Source of the DNA: Bettongia penicillata ogilbyi
Lineage: Eukaryota; Chordata; Mammalia; Diprotodontia; Potoroidae
NCBI GenBank assembly: GCA_023548195.1
Contig: JAJHZJ010000008.1
Coordinates: 4,426,215 to 4,490,214, forward strand
Reading direction: 5' to 3'
Length of the DNA: 64,000 nt
Part shown: positions 21,001-30,864 of the stretch, in pieces
How positions within the stretch are numbered: position 1 is the stretch's first letter
Layout: each line of letters starts with the position of its first letter
Notes under the pieces: generated by a model
What the model was told of the DNA's origin: nothing
The model's database searches: none
Seen by the model: only the letters and a program-made list of their open reading frames with translations
Made by a program: the position numbers and the translations under genes

Positions 21001-21195
21001 ATCCTTTTTGAGCTCTTCCATGGCCTGAGCCCATTGGATATCTATTTTGGATGTTTGGGATACAGAGGCCTTGACTTCTATGCCTTTCCCTGATGGTAAG
21101 CACTGTTCCTCCTCATCAGAAATGAATGGTGGAAACATCTGTTCCCCAAGAAAGTAGCCTTCTATGGTCTTATTTTTCTTCCTTTTTCTGGGCAT
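21001..21195 (-). pseudogene. Outer HAL1 ORF1p, N-terminal 65 codons
   Basis: MPRKRKKNKTIEGYFLGEQM... through QAMEELKKDF, then cut by the inner insertion. An in-frame upstream ATG at 21207 (MAGK) exists. The open frame running on to 20710 is antisense of the inner element's tail and 3' UTR. Confidence 0.9.
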
Positions 21196-21879
21196 TTTCC
21201 CAGCCAATTACTTGACTTCTGAGATTCCTGTCCACCCCCACCTAGATCTGCCCAGCTAGTGCTTGGGGTCTGAGATTCAAATGCTGCTCCCCAAACACAG
21301 GGCTTTCCATGGCAGGTGTGGCTGCTATTCAATGTGAGCTTAAGTTCTGATGCTCAGGTTGGGGCAGGGCCACTTCCCAGGCTCAGTTCCCTCAGGGGGT
21401 TTATGCAGAGACCTTCAGTAATGGAGCAGAGCTCCTTTCTGCTCTGGGAGCCTCTGGTCGCTGCTGCCTCTGCCACTGCCTCTGCCGCTGCCTCCCAAGG
21501 GGGCCTGAGTTATGGAGACACCCTACTCCCCTCTCGGCCGGCCCAGAAGTCTCTCTCACTGATCTGTAGTGCCTGTGGGTTGAGGGACCTTTGTGGCCGC
21601 CGGAGATTCTGTCCCTGCAACCTGCTCGGATCTACTCCTCTCGGGGCTGCACGGCCAGGGCAGGGCAGGGGTGGGCTCCACTGTCCAGTGTGTGATGGAC
21701 CTTTGGGGTTGGTTTTTCAGGGCTCTCTGGAATCAAAATCTCCTCCACTGCATTGCTGCATGGCTTGCACTGCTCTAGAATTTGTGGGGAGTTATTTTTA
21801 CAGGAAATTTATGGGCTGTGGGTTTGGAGCTAGCATACATGAGTCTTTCTACTCCGCCATTTTGGCTCCTCCCCCCCGG
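21196..21879 (-). promoter_or_regulatory. 5' UTR of the outer HAL1
   Basis: Shares the order of the 4539-5204 5' UTR, with one roughly 75-bp monomer (near 21350-21425, TTTATGCAGAGACCTTCAG) and a compressed Gly/Ala-codon-like repeat (21455-21500). The plus-strand ORF of 192 codons at 21316 is antisense noise. Confidence 0.65.
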
Positions 21880-22064
21880 TTTCAGATATCTTAATAGTTA
21901 TGTGATCCTGGGTAGGTCATTTAATCCTGTTTACCTCAGTTTCCTCATCTCTCCAATGAATAGGAGAAGGAAATGGCAAACCACTCAAGAACCTTTGCTG
22001 AGAAACCCCGCAAGGGGTGACAAAAAGTCTTATATGAGTGAACCACCACCACAAGAGCAACAAG
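21880..22064 (+). repeat. SINE tail type A, 3' half
   Basis: Continuation of the SINE begun at 15941: GTGATCCTGGGTAGGTCATT, CTCAGTTTCCTCATCTCTCC, GGAAATGGCAAACCACTCAA, ending in a CAACAAGG tail. Confidence 0.9.
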
Positions 22065-22133
22065 GCTTAGGTTAGGTGCTGGGAGGGCCAGCACTGTTTG
22101 AGAGAAAACAGAAAATCATAGGGACATTTACTT

Positions 22134-22382
22134 GGGGCAGCTAGGTGGTATAGTGGATAGAGCACTAAGCCCAGAGTCACGAAGATTTCCTAAACTCACT
22201 GCTCTCAGACATTTGCTAGTCATGGGACCTTGGGCAAGTCACTTAACCCTGTTTGCCTCAGTTTCCTCATCTGCCAATTGAGCTGGAGAAGGGAATAACA
22301 AACCCCTACAGTATCTCTGCCAAGAAAACTCAGAATGGGCCCTTGGAGAGTCTGACCCTACTGAAAGGACTCAACAAACAAG
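22134..22382 (+). repeat. SINE, tail type A
   Basis: GGGGCAGCTAGGTGGTATAG head, GGGCAAGTCACTTAACCCTG core, tail CTTGGAGAGTCTGACCC...CAACAAAC. Confidence 0.85.
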
Positions 22383-22400
22383 AGCCTCCTGTTTCCCAGT

Positions 22401-22650
22401 ATCAACACAATACTCTTAAGAATTCATTTTTATTGACTTACCCACCCTGTCTACCCACTCTATACAAACACTCTTTGTTCCCCTATAATCAGCACAATGT
22501 CTTAAGAATTCATTTTTATTAGCCTACCCACCCTGTCTACCCACTCTCCACAAGCACCGTTTGCCTATAACTGAGACTTTGTTTTACAATTCAATTTTAT
22601 TGTCCTCCCTTCCTCATTCACTTTCTCTATCCAAAAGTAGCTTTATCACC
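22401..22650 (+). repeat. Imperfect tandem repeat, unit about 87 bp
   Basis: Two clear units (22401-22487 and 22488-22569) share ATCARCACAATRYYCTTAAG, AATTCATTTTTATT and CCCACCCTGTCTACCCACTC. A third, weaker unit follows (to about 22650). The 89-codon ORF across it is not conserved between units. Confidence 0.75.
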
Positions 22651-22859
22651 AATAGTTTTAAAAATATATTTCCTTAGCCTCTCTAAATCTGCATTTTATC
22701 ACCACTCAGAACTTTGAAAAATAATAGATCGTATCCCATACCCAACAAAACTTAACCCAAAGGTGGAAGTTACTGCTCAGAAATAAAGATGTCCTAAAAA
22801 GGTACTGAAAGGCCCCTTTATAGAACAACTGCCCATAGTCTGCTGACTTTGTTAATACA

Positions 22860-22990
22860 TGAAATGTACAGAGGCCAAATGATAAACATATACACATATA
22901 TGTACATATATACATATGTATGCATATATGTATACACATATAAACACATATGTATATTATACATACATATGTATACACCACGCTATCACA
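22860..22990. repeat. (TATG/CATA)n-rich microsatellite
   Basis: Alternating purine-pyrimidine ACATATATGTATAC-type repeats, which may be Z-DNA or cruciform prone. Tyr/Cys/Ile-rich ORFs here are artefacts. Confidence 0.8.
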
Positions 22991-23020
22991 CACATAGGGT
23001 TAAAAGGGTCCCTTAATCTA

Positions 23021-23260
23021 TAGGCAACTGGGTAGCCCAGTAGATAGAGTATTGGACCTGGAGTCAGGAAGACCAAAATTCAAAAAATTCAAATCTAGCC
23101 TCAGGCACTTACTAGTTGTATGACTCCGGGCAAGTCACTTAACTTCTGCTTAACTGCTTAGTTCCCCCCATCTGTAAAATGGGGATGATAGCACCTACCT
23201 CCTAGGGTTGTTGTGAAGACCAAATGAGATATTTGGAAAGGCTTTGCAAGTCTTAACGTA
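23021..23260 (+). repeat. SINE, tail type C (MIR-like end)
   Basis: AGGCAACTGGGTAGCCCAG head, CGGGCAAGTCACTTAACTTC core, then CTAGGGTTGTTGTGAAGACC and AAATGAGATATTTGGAAAGG, a CORE-SINE-type 3' end. Confidence 0.75.
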
Positions 23261-23615
23261 GGATTTCAACCCCAGTCTTCTAATTCAGAGCTCTTTCTCC
23301 ATGCTCCTGTCTTCACAAATCAACAAGCCATTCTTGGTGGGATTTTTTAAAAATAATTATTTAAACTTTTAAGACCAAATATTGTTTTAAATTTAAAATG
23401 TCCTTATGTGTTAGACTCTGAGGACTAAAACCACAGGTTTTCAGTATTCTGTTCACGTTGAAAGTTTGTGTGCAGTGTGGCCGGGAGCTTCCAAAAGGGG
23501 GAGTGGGGAAAGTACTCTGAGATAATGTTTTGGTTATAGATAACTTGACTATCCTATTTATCCTCAAACTAAAAATAATATTTATGTGTTGTTTTTCTTT
23601 GTAGGATGCATTCAT

Positions 23616-23998
23616 TGCAAGGTGGAAGAGAAGAAAAAGGAGGAGGAAGAGGAGAAGATGATGAAAATGAAGAAAAATAGAGGAGGCAGAAAGAAACGAA
23701 GAAAAATAAGAAGAAAAAATTAAGAAGAAAAAAAACAAAGAAACTGAAAATGAAGAAAAATGAAAAATAAAATAAAGAGAAGGAGTACAAGGAGGAGGAA
23801 AAAGGAAGAAGAGAAAGGAGAAGAAGAAAAAAAGAAGAAGAGGAAGAAAAAGAAGAAAAAGGTGGAGAGGAAGAAAAAAGGAGAAGAAAAATGAGAAGAA
23901 AAAAAGGAGATGAAGAAGGAAAAGGAGAAGAAGAAGAAGAAAAAGATGAAGAAGGAGGAGAAAGAGAAGAAAAACAAGGAAGAAGAAGGAGATTTGCT
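23616..23998 (+). repeat. Polypurine tract (GAA/GGA-rich), about 380 bp
   Basis: Essentially A/G only on the plus strand, dominated by AGAAGAAAAAGG-type units. Antisense Ser/Phe/Leu ORFs up to 250 codons are not genes. Confidence 0.92.
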
Positions 23999-24019
23999 TT
24001 AAGGTTTTCATAGTGCCAC

Positions 24020-24195
24020 AACAACTCTGGAAGGTAGCTGCAAATATTATCCCCATTTTACAGTCAAGGAAACTGAGACTGGGAGAGTTAAATAACCTGT
24101 CCAGGTCATACAAGTAGTAAGTACCCTAAGGTGGGGTTTGTACTGAGGTCTTCCTGGTTCTCAGTGTAGACTCTCTCACCCCTAAGCCACCCAGC
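24020..24195 (-). repeat. CORE-SINE/SINE, antisense
   Basis: CCCATTTTACAGTCAAGGAA, GGTCATACAAGTAGTAAG, GTCTTCCTGGTTCTCAGTG, CTAAGCCACCCAGCT. Confidence 0.65.
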
Positions 24196-24204
24196 TAAAA
24201 GAGT

Positions 24205-24490
24205 GTTGAACTTGGACTTTGATTCCTGGCCCTAATCCATGCTAGCTTTATGACATTGGACCAGTTGCTTCATTTCTATAGCCTTGGCTTTCTGATCTGT
24301 AAAAAGAGATGTTTGGACGAGTAACCCAGCACAGTGGAAAAAGGGATAGCTTTGGAGGCAGAGGACGTAGGTTCAAATCCTGTTACCTTGGACAGGTCAC
24401 ACCTTACTCTGGGTCTCATCTCGCTCATCTGTAAAATGCAGCATTGGATTGGATGGATGGCCTTTGAGGTCCCTTCCAGCCCTGAATCAA
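24205..24490 (+). repeat. Two adjacent MIR/THER1-like CORE-SINEs
   Basis: 24205-24315 (TGACATTGGACCAGTTGC, CTGATCTGTAAAAAGAG) and 24325-24490 (GGTTCAAATCCTGTTACC, CATCTGTAAAATGCAGC, AGGTCCCTTCCAGCCCTGAA). Confidence 0.65.
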
Positions 24491-25300
24491 TAATCCACTA
24501 AACCTTTCTTCCTCCATTTCTTCCCATCCAGAACTCAATGGAAACCGCTAGGTGTCAGTGTTATCCCAACACACTGATGGAAGCCAGTCAGTTGTTTATG
24601 GCCATCCACTGACAAAGTGGATAGGAAGGTTTTCAAATATGTACATAACCTTGATTCCTCCTCCCTCCCCCCTAAAGCAAAATAAGTTGTTATTCAAATC
24701 TGTGTGGCTGCTGAGCAGGTCCAACGGGTTTGTCCAAATGGCCCCGCACTCCAGCAGGACTGTGTAAATACTGCTTCCCTTCCCTCATCTCCCCCTCCCT
24801 CCTTTTTCTAAGTTTCATTTCAGTGTTCTTTTGGAAGGCAAATACAAGATTTTACTTTTTTTAGGTCCTTTAAAAAATACTAAACGCTATTTTAATATAG
24901 AGAGGAAGGAGGGAATTAGAAAAGACACAATGTCCTGATGTCAGCCGTGTGTGCTTGGACAAGGGCAGCCCCTCTCTGAGAATCTTATTGGATCCCAGTG
25001 CCTACCACAAGAACCCTGCACGAAGTAGGCACCTGGCGAAGGTTTGTGGGATTTGTTTAATCCAATACATCAACTTTCAAGAACTCGTGTGGAGATAGGG
25101 TAAAACAGCAGGACCACAGATACACACATGGCTGCATACAGAAGTCATAACAATTCAGAAACAGTTTACATTCCCTTCTACCCTCAGAAAAACTGCTTCT
25201 TTCTTGTTTCCTGCCCTGCCCATTTTTTCCTTCCTCTTCTCTGTTCCTAAACTCGTGTTGTTTTTAACTATTGCCTTCCACTACTTAGCCCGGGGACACA
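24491..25300. other. Single-copy-looking stretch, no gene seen
   Basis: Little repeat similarity by eye. It contains a CTCF-like motif (24545-24558) and an AT-rich block (24840-24900). Short ORFs have no recognisable domain. Confidence 0.4.
24545..24558 (+). promoter_or_regulatory. CTCF-like motif
   Basis: CCGCTAGGTGTCAG has one mismatch to the CCGCNNGGNGGCAG form. Not in a SINE head. Motif only. Confidence 0.3.
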
Positions 25301-25814
25301 AAGTGCCTTGTACCGGAAAAGGAGACTGAGGCCCAAACTAACTATCCGAGGTCACACATGTAGTAAGGAACAGAGACGAAAAGAAAGTGAGGGAGAATTA
25401 GAACTCATTTTAGAAAAAGGAGAGATGTGAGTTATGTATCTGGTGGGTAAGAAGGGCTGCAAAAGGGGTATCATGATTTGGAGATGACTGGGCAGTAAGA
25501 ATCTCTGTCTTTCTCTTTGATCTACTTCTTGAACTCAGGGTAACTGGTTTTTAAAAATGAGAGATGGAGACAGAGAGAGATAGAGAGACAGGAAGGGAGG
25601 GAGGGAAGAAGAGAGGGAAAGAGAGAATTAGGTCCCAAACAAATCCTGCTTAAACCAGATATAATTAATCTTCAAACAAAGGTTGAACGATTACTTCTTG
25701 GGGAGATAGTTAAGGGGGTTCTTGGTCATAAACAAAAGGACCTCAGGAGGTCATCTAGAGCATGAGACGTAAGGAGCAGTATTGATAGGGGAGTGTGAGA
25801 GGAAGTAGGGAGAA
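25301..25814. other. No gene; MIR-like antisense block and purine-rich run
   Basis: 25315-25375 has AAAAGGAGACTGAGGCCC and GAGGTCACACATGTAGTAAG (minus CORE-SINE). 25556-25627 is a short GA-rich tract. The rest is unassigned. Confidence 0.5.
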
Positions 25815-25913
25815 AAGGACAGGGATCAGGCAGACCTTTTGCCTCTGACACATATATGTATAACCCTGGGCAAGTCACTCAGTGCTCTAGGCAAGTGTCC
25901 AAGACTGTAAATT
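25815..25913 (+). repeat. MAR1-like SINE fragment, fused to 7SL
   Basis: GATCAGGCAGACCTTTTGCC, CCTGGGCAAGTCACTCAGTG and CAAGACTGTAAATTACAGAA follow the MAR1 order and stop exactly where 7SL sequence starts. Confidence 0.65.
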
Positions 25914-26133
25914 ACAGAACTTTGGCCTGCTCCATTTCAAGGCTGGGTCCCTCTCCTTGGGTAACATGGTGGCTTTCCTCCTTCTTGGGGACTATTGATC
26001 CCACACTTTGTGGGATCCCACACTTTGTGTGGAGGTCGAATCCACTTGGCCCACTGCACCTCAGAACTCTGGAGCTCAAGAACTCTGGGAGCATCAGCCT
26101 GGTGGCTGGGATTACAAGCATGCATCTCGACTG
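25914..26133 (-). pseudogene. RN7SL: 7SL (SRP) RNA pseudogene, 3'-truncated
   Basis: On the minus strand it starts near the 7SL 5' end (GCTGGGATTACAAGC is the complement of the GTAGTCCCAGC region). It continues through the GGAGTTCTG loop region, the ATGGTGACC-like block (plus-strand CATGGTGGCTTTCC) and the GGAGCAGGTC-like block (plus-strand GGCCTGCTCC), covering roughly the first 230 of 300 nucleotides. A 17-bp tandem duplication (25997-26013 and 26014-26030, GATCCCACACTTTGTGG) lies inside. No poly(A) tail is seen at the truncated end; it joins SINE sequence directly. Functional SRP RNA is excluded by truncation and substitutions. Confidence 0.75.
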
Positions 26134-26204
26134 TACTGTTACCTTTCATAAAATTTATTAAAAATTCATAAAATCATATCATCAAATTCAATAAAAATCA
26201 CACT

Positions 26205-26370
26205 TTTAGGACTTTGAAAGGATTTCAGAGACCCTTGAGTCTGATCTTTATTTTACAGCTGAAGATTTTGAATCCCAGACAGGTGAATGAATGACTTGCC
26301 TGGGTCACCTCAGAGGTGGGATTTGAACCCAGGCCCTTCAATTCTAGAGACTATTCTTTCTGGGGTGCCA
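26205..26370 (-). repeat. CORE-SINE (THER1/MIR-like), antisense
   Basis: TTTATTTTACAGCTGAAGA, GACTTGCCTGGGTCACC, TTTGAACCCAGGCCCTTCA. Confidence 0.65.
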
Positions 26371-26424
26371 TGAGGCATCAGAGAAGACATTTATCATCTC
26401 CTTGTTATGTTTCATTAAAAAAGT

Positions 26425-26700
26425 GGAAGGGAGCAATAGAAAAGAGTGCTGAATTTAGAAGTCAGGGGAATCTGCATTTAGATCCCAGCTCTGTCACTTG
26501 GGTGACCTTACATCAATCACTTAGGATAGCTAGATAGAGCAGTTCAGCCTAGGGTCAGGAAGATCTGACTTTAAATCTAGCCTGAGGAACTTACTAGCTG
26601 TGTGACCCTGGGCAAGTCACTTAGCACAGTTCACGTTGGTTTCCTCAACTATAAAATAGGAATAAAAATAACACCTACTTCTCAGGGGTATTGTAAGAAT
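26425..26700 (+). repeat. Two SINE fragments in tandem
   Basis: 26425-26522 is MIR-like (TTTAGATCCCAGCTCTGTC). 26523-26700 is a type C SINE (GATAGCTAGATAGAGC, GGGCAAGTCACTTAGC, TCTCAGGGGTATTGTAAG). Confidence 0.65.
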
Positions 26701-26830
26701 CAATATTTTTAAATTATATTTTGAAATTTCTAAATAATTTTAGAAATTTATATAATACATTAAATATATAAATATAAGAATATATAATAAATTTAGAAAT
26801 ACATTTTAAATTTCTAAAGCATTTAGCACA
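26701..26830. repeat. AT-rich low-complexity tract
   Basis: AATTTCTAAATAATTTTAGAAATTTATA-type degenerate repeats with many short palindromes. Confidence 0.75.
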
Positions 26831-26884
26831 ATTTCTAAAGCATTTACAAAGTATCAAGGAGGTTAGGAAAGTTCCCTTCCCTTT

Positions 26885-27070
26885 CATTCCTCCTAGCCTT
26901 CTCTGGACCTTCTTTTCCTCACCTGTAAAATGGGGATTTTGAATTAGATGCCCTCTAAAGTTCCTTCCAGTTCTATGTCTATGATCCTATGGTTTAACTA
27001 AGTTAACTGAGAGAACATTTGTAAAGTGCTTAGTGTAGTACTGGGCACATAGGAGGCATTTAATAAATCT
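26885..27070 (+). repeat. MIR/L2-type 3' end
   Basis: CTCACCTGTAAAATGGGGAT, AAAGTTCCTTCCAGTTCTAT, AAGTGCTTAGTGTAGTACTG, GGCATTTAATAAATCTT. Confidence 0.6.
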
Positions 27071-27540
27071 TCCCCTTTCCTTCCCAAAATGGAAATAACA
27101 CTGGGTAGGAACAGATCTCCTGAGGAACTCAAGGACATCCTAAACTTGGTCTGTATGCAGAGCACAATTAGGACCGAAGCTGAAGAAATATGCCCTCTAG
27201 ACTTCTCTATTTCCTCTCCAGGAGCTTTTTCACATTGTAGAAACCTCCACTTTCCAAACTGGTGTCCCTAGTCCAGACCACCATTTTATAAAAGTCCCCA
27301 ACCATGTTCATTTCACTTCCAACTTCATTCATTCTTTAGACTTCTGTATCTCCTTACTCACACACTTGCTACCCCTCTACCCTGTTTTCTTACTCCTCTT
27401 TATGTCTTGGCTTCTTCTACTAGAGTATAAACTCCTTATTTGTATCCCAAGCTCACATGGTGTCTGACAAATAGTAAGTGCAATCATAATGTTTCATTTA
27501 TTTTATTTAATATTAAACATTTTTAAAATTAGTTTTTAAA
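27071..27540. other. No gene; L2-like 3' fragment
   Basis: 27295-27490 includes CTAGAGTATAAACTCCTTAT and GGTGTCTGACAAATAGTAAG (L2/L3-type terminus). 27480-27555 is AT-rich. Confidence 0.45.
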
Positions 27541-27559
27541 ACATTTTTAAAATTAGTAA

Positions 27560-27882
27560 TAGTAATACTGAATGTTTTATTGACAGTTCTGAAAGACTTA
27601 TGGTGGAAAATACTATCCAAATACAGAGAAAGAACTGACAGAGTCTGAATGCATATTGAAGCATTTTCTTTGATTATTGGTTTTTTTTTGGTCAGTGTTT
27701 TTCTTTTGCAGAATTGTTCATTTGGAAACATTTTGCATGACTGCACATGAGTAATCTTTATCAAATTATTTGCCTTCTCAAGGAGAGAGAGAGAGAGAGA
27801 ATTTGGAACTCAAAATTGTTAAAAACAAATGTTAAAAATTTTTGTTTAAATATAATTGAGAAAAATAAAACTGAAATGAAAA
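27560..27882 (+). mobile_element. L1 3' UTR fragment
   Basis: GTTCTGAAAGACTTATGGTGG, GAGAAAGAACTGACAGAGTC, (GA)n at 27784-27801, AATTTGGAACTCAAAATTG and an A-rich end. Same class as 45310-45545. Confidence 0.75.
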
Positions 27883-28219
27883 AATTGTTTTATTGATCTA
27901 GGACTTGGTGATCTCTCTGAAAGTCATAGAACAGTAACTTCTATCCATAGCTCTGCCAATGGCTCACGTTGGGGACTGATAATGTGTACCATGGACTAGC
28001 CAATGGGATCCCAGTCTTAGAAGTATGCTCAATGATTGCTCCGCCTTATTCAGACCTCAAAGGGAGGCTTGGTAAGCCTAGAATGGAGATCTGAGCATTC
28101 CGTTTCCAGATCCCTGTTAACAACCTGTTTTATTTTAGTTTTGTACTTTAATTATTCCATCTCCAAAGTGAAAGTGATCATTTTTATCCTCATTATAATT
28201 TATTTTGATAATTTCTCTG

Positions 28220-29500
28220 AACCACAGAAAACCCTGAATTGTTCCATTAGATCAGCAAGTTCGATGATGGTCAAATTCAATGATCTTTCCTCAATGCTCA
28301 TTTTTCTTGATCTCTCTCCAGTCTTTGATGCTACTAATCACTCTCTTCTCCCTGATAGTTTCTTCTCTCTAGGTTGTCAGGACACCTCTCTCTTCTGATT
28401 TTCTTCCTATCTATCTGACGACTCCATCTCCTTTGCTGGATCTTTATCCCAGTCACACCCTCTAGCCATGTCCTAGATCATCTCTTTCTATATTTTTTCT
28501 TGGTGATCTCATTAGTTCTTCTATATTCAATTATCATCTCTATGCTGATGATTCTCAAAGCTACTTATCCAACCCTAACTTTTCTGCTTACCTCTGGACT
28601 CACATCTCCAACTGTCTAAAAGATATTTCAAAGTGGATGTCCTACAGACTTCTTAAACTCAACACTTAAACTCTTCCAAAATGGAATTCATAATCTTTTC
28701 TGTAAAACCACGCCCTTCCAAACTCCCATATTACTGTCCAGTGTACCACTATCTTCCCAGTCTCCCAAACTCACAACTCAAGAATCATCTTCAGCTATTT
28801 GCTGTCTCTCACTCCCCAAATCCAATCTGTTGCCAAAGTCTATCACTTTCACAACATCTCCCTAACACATCCCCTTCTTTTCCTCTGACATGATCACTCT
28901 CCTGGTATAGCCCTCATCTCCTTACCCCTGGACTATTGCAGTAGTCTGCTAACTGCTCTGCCTGCCACAGGACTCTCCCTATTCCAGTCCATCCACTGAA
29001 GTGATTTTCCTAAAGCATGGGTCAGATCATATCATCGCCCCTACTCAATAAACTGCAATGACTGTCTATCACATCCAGCATCAAATATCAAATCCTGGTT
29101 GGTGTTCAGAGTCCTTCATAACCTCCCCAACCCACTACTATCCAGTTTTCTTATGCTTTCCATGCCTCTAGAGCACTCTTACATCAGGCATTTTCAAGGG
29201 TTATTCCTAATGTCTGGAATGCATCCTGGCTTCACTAGGTTCCTTCAAGTCCCAACCAAAATCCTTCCATCTACAGGAAGTCTGTTCCAATCTCTCTTAA
29301 TTCTAGTACCTTCTTTTTGTTAACTGTTTCCTATTTCTCCTATATATAGGTTGTTTGAACAGAGAGGTTTGCATATTGTCTCACCCATTAGACTATGAGC
29401 TCTGTGAGAGCAGAGGCTTTTACCGCTTTTTTGTATTCCCAGCACTTAGCAGCAAAGTACCTGGCATGCAAAAGGTGTTTAATAAATGTTTGTTGACTCC
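28220..29500 (+). mobile_element. L2 LINE: ORF2 remnant through 3' end
   Basis: Ordered L2 landmarks: CTCCAGTCTTTGATGCTAC, CTATGCTGATGATTCTCAAAG, GACTCACATCTCCAACTGTC, GGACTATTGCAGTAGTCTGC, AAGCATGGGTCAGATCATAT, TAGACTATGAGCTCTGTGAG and GTGTTTAATAAATGTTTGTTG. This is the RT C-terminal half of a CR1-clade ORF2, full of stops and frameshifts (ORFs of 70-120 codons remain). A mid-sized relic. Confidence 0.85.
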
Positions 29501-29639
29501 CTGACCATTGGACTTTGAACATTTTGAATGATATTAAGTATACATATCTTGTTTACTTCGTATCTGTGTCCCACATCTATCTCTCATTCCAATTATCTAA
29601 TAACACCCTCAAAAAGTCTTCTAGGAGGACTCAGAGTAT

Positions 29640-29830
29640 ACACAAATTATGGATTTCTGTGAAACAATGTAGGTTCAAATCCCAACTCTGCCATTTACCA
29701 CTTGTGTGACTTTGGGAAAGTCATTTCTCCCTGGACGACAGGTTCCTCATCTCTAAAAATAAATGAGCTGGACAAAATGGACTTTAAGTTTCCTTCCAAC
29801 TCTAAAACTGAATCCTACAATCCAAGAATG
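29640..29830 (+). repeat. MIR/THER1-like SINE
   Basis: GTAGGTTCAAATCCCAACTC, GTGTGACTTTGGGAAAGTCAT, GGTTCCTCATCTCTAAAAAT, TTTCCTTCCAACTCTAAAAC. Confidence 0.75.
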
Positions 29831-30039
29831 AGTGAGTGAAAATGAATCACCTTTCTATAGTCCTTGGAAGAGACTAATTATGACTATGCAGGCAAGGTCT
29901 CTAAATTTACTGGAGAAAAGTCAATAGTTGGAGATCCAGCCTCCCACTGGAAAGGAAGAAATTTTCTAAAAATAAAGCTAACATGAGGCAAAAATGATTG
30001 AGACTATGAAGGAAAAATATCCAGATTATTTATAAGCTA

Positions 30040-30205
30040 CCATGCTAGTTATCTATAGATATACATGTATATCTATAGATATCTCTATACCTATATCTCT
30101 AGATCTATACCTCTATCTCTCTATATTGATACCTATATTTATATCTGTTGCTCTATATATCTACAGCTATATATCTCTATCTAGATATATGGAGAGAGAG
30201 AGAAA
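30040..30205. repeat. (TCTATA/GATA)n degenerate microsatellite
   Basis: TATCTATAGATATA-type palindromic units ending in GAGAGAGAGAG. The Ile/Tyr/Ser-rich ORF over it is an artefact. Confidence 0.85.
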
Positions 30206-30504
30206 AGACTGCTTCAGCAATGACTGGGGGAGGGAATTGCTTGCATTGGCTGAAGTAAGAGGCAGCATTCAGCACTTTGGAAGTATTTCTTTCCCACAGA
30301 GAATATGACTAACTCTCTGTGGCACGCAGGTGATTACTGATGAAACAGGCTTTCCTCTCGTAACCCACAGTGTGTTTATAGAACCATAAGCTGCCAGGAC
30401 TGGGCCATCTAGTTCAACCTATACTTGAACAAAAACCCCACCCCCACTCCTACCCCAACATCCCCAAAAAATAATCTTCCAGCCTCCATACTAAATTTCC
30501 ATAC

Positions 30505-30667
30505 GAAACAGTGAGAAGCAATAGGGCAGAGCTGAGTGATTTGTTAGCTCCAAATTCAGAGGCCTTAAGTTAAAATGCTGGCTCTACCATTTATTACCCA
30601 AGTAACCTTGGGCAAGTCATTTGGAATTCAGTTTTCTCACTTACAAAATGAGTTTGTTCTGCTAGAT
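30505..30667 (+). repeat. MIR-like SINE
   Basis: GAAGCAATAGGGCAGAGC, ATGCTGGCTCTACCATTTAT, CTTGGGCAAGTCATTTGGAA. Confidence 0.7.
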
Positions 30668-30864
30668 CAGTAGTGTTAAACTCAAATAGAAATGGTAGCC
30701 AGTAAACTGTATATAAGGATTACTGCAGGCTACACATTGACTTAGAAAGCTACCTATTAAGATTTTCTATTATATTTTTATTTTATTAAATATTTCCCAG
30801 CTATATTTTAAATTAGTTCAGGCTACACTTGAGAGTATTGCAGGCTGTGTATTTGACACCTTTG
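30668..30864. mobile_element. hAT-type MITE
   Basis: The inverted termini CAGTAGTGTTAAACTCAAA and TATTTGACACCTTTG are near-complementary. The 8-bp flanks TGCTAGAT and CCCTCTAG resemble a decayed nTCTAGAn duplication, the preferred target of Charlie-type hAT elements. 197 bp, no coding capacity; would need a transposase in trans. Confidence 0.6.

Larger units (their letters stand above)
16024..21879 (-). mobile_element. Outer HAL1, minus strand, itself interrupted
   Basis: The 3' end is at 16024 (poly-T then AAATTTATTTATTTGACTTT). The 3' UTR runs to 17091, ORF1 from 17092 to 18008, then the inner element (18009-20997), then ORF1 N-terminus (21001-21195) and 5' UTR (21196-21879, starting on its own strand with GGGGGGGAGGAGCCAAAATGG). 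No ORF2. The 13-bp TSD TTTCAGATATCTT lies in a SINE. The insertion order is SINE, then this element, then the inner HAL1. Confidence 0.93.

Noticed and set aside
25914..26133. An Alu-like SINE
   Set aside because: It includes the central S-domain of 7SL, which Alu and B1 lack, so it is a 7SL RNA copy and not an Alu-type element.
28036..28398. A 120-aa host gene
   Set aside because: The right two-thirds lie in L2 ORF2-derived sequence in the wrong state of decay; no independent coding signal.
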